From contig CAVXLZ010000005.1 in assembly GCA_963762825.1 (NCBI GenBank), positions 1-45,372 of the forward strand: a stretch of DNA of 45,372 nt, in the 5' to 3' direction. This document shows, in pieces, positions 43,998-45,372 of the stretch (the first letter of the stretch is position 1; each line of letters starts with the position of its first letter). Under the pieces are notes generated by a model. That model made no database searches, was not told the origin of the DNA, and was given only the letters and a program-made list of their open reading frames with translations. The DNA comes from Miltoncostaea sp963762825 (lineage in GTDB: Bacteria > Actinomycetota > Thermoleophilia > Miltoncostaeales > Miltoncostaeaceae). A program made the translations under genes and the position numbers.

Positions 43998-44753
43998 CTA
44001 GAGGACGTGCTCCAGCGCTTCAACTGCCGCATTCGTCGCGACGAGAGTCGCCGAGGTGAGCGACGCCACGGCGGCCACGGTCTTGAACAGCCTCTTTCCC
44101 TTACCGCCGGGGTCAGATCGCGCCTCGTCGGCTTCCTCGGCGAGGTCGAGTAGAGCCTGGCGCTGGGTGCCATCTTCGACCGTTTCAGCGTCCTCCCTGA
44201 GAGCAGCCGACAGTCGAGCCAGGTCATCCGCCGTCAGGCCCACCTGTGTGTTGTCTGATGCGTCCGCGCGCGACATACCAGAGGCAAATGCCGCGTTCAC
44301 CTGGCCCGACTCGTTCGATATGGACTGGCTGAATCTCCGCGTAGAGACCTCCAATGACCGTAAGCGAAGAGGTGCCGCCGCTGACCATGCGATGCCACTC
44401 CCTCGGACTCAGGACTACCGTGTCAGGCAGGCCAAATGTCGCCTTCGGGAGCGCTCGGAAGCTTGGTCCCTCGACGGACTTCGAAGATACTTTCTGGAGC
44501 AGCACCTCGCTCTCGATGAGCGGGTGAGTTGGTCGCTTTGCTCGCCGTCGGTGGACCCCCCGGTCGAGCCAGGAAGAGGCGGGTCAAGCACGACCTCTGT
44601 GCCAGGTTGGTGGCTCTTGAACCGGATGTAGTCGAGCAGCTCGGCGCCAATCTTCTCCGCCTGCTCCGGAGACTCGAGCGAGTGCTCCTGGAGACGCGCG
44701 AAGCGGGCCTTGCGCGCACGCACAACGAGAACTACGACAGCCAAGATGAACAC
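43998..44753 (-). pseudogene. Membrane-anchored orphan protein, frame broken
   Basis: Three overlapping pieces in three frames join into one protein of about 250 residues. An N-terminal helix FILAVVVLVVRARKARFARL and LESPEQAEKIGAELLDYIRF are followed (shift near 44520) by SEVLLQKVSSKSVEGPSFRALP and VVLSPREWHRMVSGG. Then (shift near 44330) comes SNESGQVNAAFASGMSRAD, a coiled-coil LARLSAALREDAETVEDG and a C-terminal hydrophobic helix AAVASLTSATLVATNAAVEAL. No family recognised. Two frame changes could be errors. Low GC like its neighbours. Confidence 0.5.
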
Positions 44754-44768
44754 GCCTGTGACGATCAG

Positions 44769-44795
44769 GGTGGAGGGGGAGGGATTCTAACCCTC
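44769..44795 (-). other. Degenerate tRNA/tmRNA 3'-end-like sequence
   Basis: On the minus strand GAGGG-TTAGAAT-CCCTC forms a 5-bp T-arm with a 7-base loop (TTAGAAT in place of TTCGAAT), followed by CCCCTCC-A-CC as acceptor strand, discriminator and CC. No matching 5' acceptor GGAGGGG, D or anticodon arm is found upstream, so it is not a working tRNA. It could be an attachment-site remnant of an integrated element. Confidence is limited. Confidence 0.4.
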
Positions 44796-45083
44796 GGCCG
44801 GGGGCCGGCGAAACCCCGGAAAAGCCCAAGACCTGCGTATGAGTCTGCTCCGCCGCAGGAAACGGCGAACCCGTCCCAGACGCAGCCAGCTGCTCCCTGC
44901 ACACTACGGGGCAAGACTCGGCGGCAGGAGGCCTTCGCCGTCAGCCCGAACCAGGGGCCGGGTGCGCAGGTTGACGAGACCTCCGCGGTAACGACGATCG
45001 GCCGATCCTCTCGTCCGCGCCTGACGTCGTGATTGCGAACGAGAATCAGACTCCGGCGTCGGGGCGGTCGTCCGCCGCCGCCA

Positions 45084-45372
45084 CAGTACGAGTTCGTTGA
45101 ACTTCTCGCGAAGGAAGCGCCAGACGCCTGCCTCGTCCTCCCGCCGCTTCGCAGCAACAAGACGCTCACGCGGGAGTGGCGTTCCGAGGGCGACCTGGAG
45201 CGCTATCTGCGCGCCGCGCCTAATCGAGTGGCTCGTCCGAAGGACGTCGAGGCCGCCGTCCGTGCACTGCTGCCCGAGCACGAAGAAGGGGCCGTCCATG
45301 CGGACGACCCCTTGGAAATCGAAGAACCCGGCCTCGTTTTGGTTGGGCCGGGTTCGAACGTCGAGCTTATGG
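45084..45372 (+). CDS. Partial orphan protein, runs off the window
   Basis: From QYEFVELLAKEAPDACLVLP onward the frame is open to the end of the window, through SNKTLTREWRSEGDLERYLR and VEAAVRALLPEHEEG, with balanced composition and coding-like third positions. The true start is uncertain because the upstream reading DVVIANENQTPASG is in another frame (break near 45070-45083). No domain recognised. Confidence 0.45.

Noticed and set aside
43700..44227. 175-codon minus-strand frame
   Set aside because: Basic/Ser/Pro-rich shadow of the coiled-coil protein frame at 43998-44354.
44904..45299. 131-codon minus-strand frame at the window end
   Set aside because: The plus-strand frame over 45084-45372 has better amino-acid balance and codon use; only one can be real and I favour the plus strand, with low confidence.

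Overview
The window is a high-GC, gene-dense bacterial chromosome segment. GC-rich third positions, many ATGA/GTGA stop-start overlaps, ECF sigma and STAS regulators, three MMPL transporters and secreted repeat proteins point to Actinomycetota. The mix of a seven-fold Vgb-like repeat protein with a basic FecR-like tail, an RTX-like surface protein and a Solirubrobacterales-style AlkA suggests class Thermoleophilia. That placement is inference, not a search result.

Layout. 0-5 kb: cytochrome c lipoprotein, STAS protein, serS, PfkB-family kinase, then a broken RTX-like surface protein. 5-11.4 kb: CNNM/CBS membrane protein, haem peroxidase and a membrane-embedded alpha/beta hydrolase (all minus), then a divergent KefB-like antiporter. 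11.4-16.3 kb: a tightly overlapped minus-strand operon (ArsR, DUF2892, MMPL, AhpD-like, DUF302, then a methyltransferase) facing a divergent OsmC gene, with an operator-like inverted repeat at the ArsR promoter. This is the best candidate for a coherent, little-described system, probably a thiol/redox or toxicant response. 16.4-21.2 kb: Vgb-like propeller, CHASE2-HD-GYP phosphodiesterase, peptidoglycan-binding M23 peptidase. 21.3-25.9 kb: a sigma-factor remnant, an intact SigG-like ECF sigma factor, a STAS protein, a RibD/DHFR-like reductase and a second MMPL, ending in a strong terminator hairpin whose loop is the stop codon. 25.9-30.2 kb (minus): DrrAB-like ABC exporter, a stand-alone I9-like protein coupled to an S8 peptidase, and a cytochrome P460-like lipoprotein. 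30.4-35.8 kb: CHASE-like/PAS/GGDEF/EAL protein, small zinc ribbon, pyruvate kinase, AlkA-type glycosylase. 35.8-40 kb: third MMPL divergent from a NarL/DesR-type two-component system. 40-41.3 kb: ankyrin and DUF1801 proteins.

From about 41.3 kb the sequence changes character. It has visibly lower GC, gene fragments (SnoaL-like N-terminus abutting a 2TM-domain C-terminus), an IS3-family transposase remnant with one terminal inverted repeat, a truncated methyltransferase, orphan proteins and a degenerate tRNA/tmRNA 3'-end-like sequence. It looks like an accessory, recombination-scarred tail.

About twenty single-base frame changes interrupt otherwise well-conserved genes, including the essential serS, and several lie in G/C homopolymers. 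Most are therefore more likely uncorrected sequencing errors than true pseudogenes. Frameshifted genes are given as whole loci with break positions.
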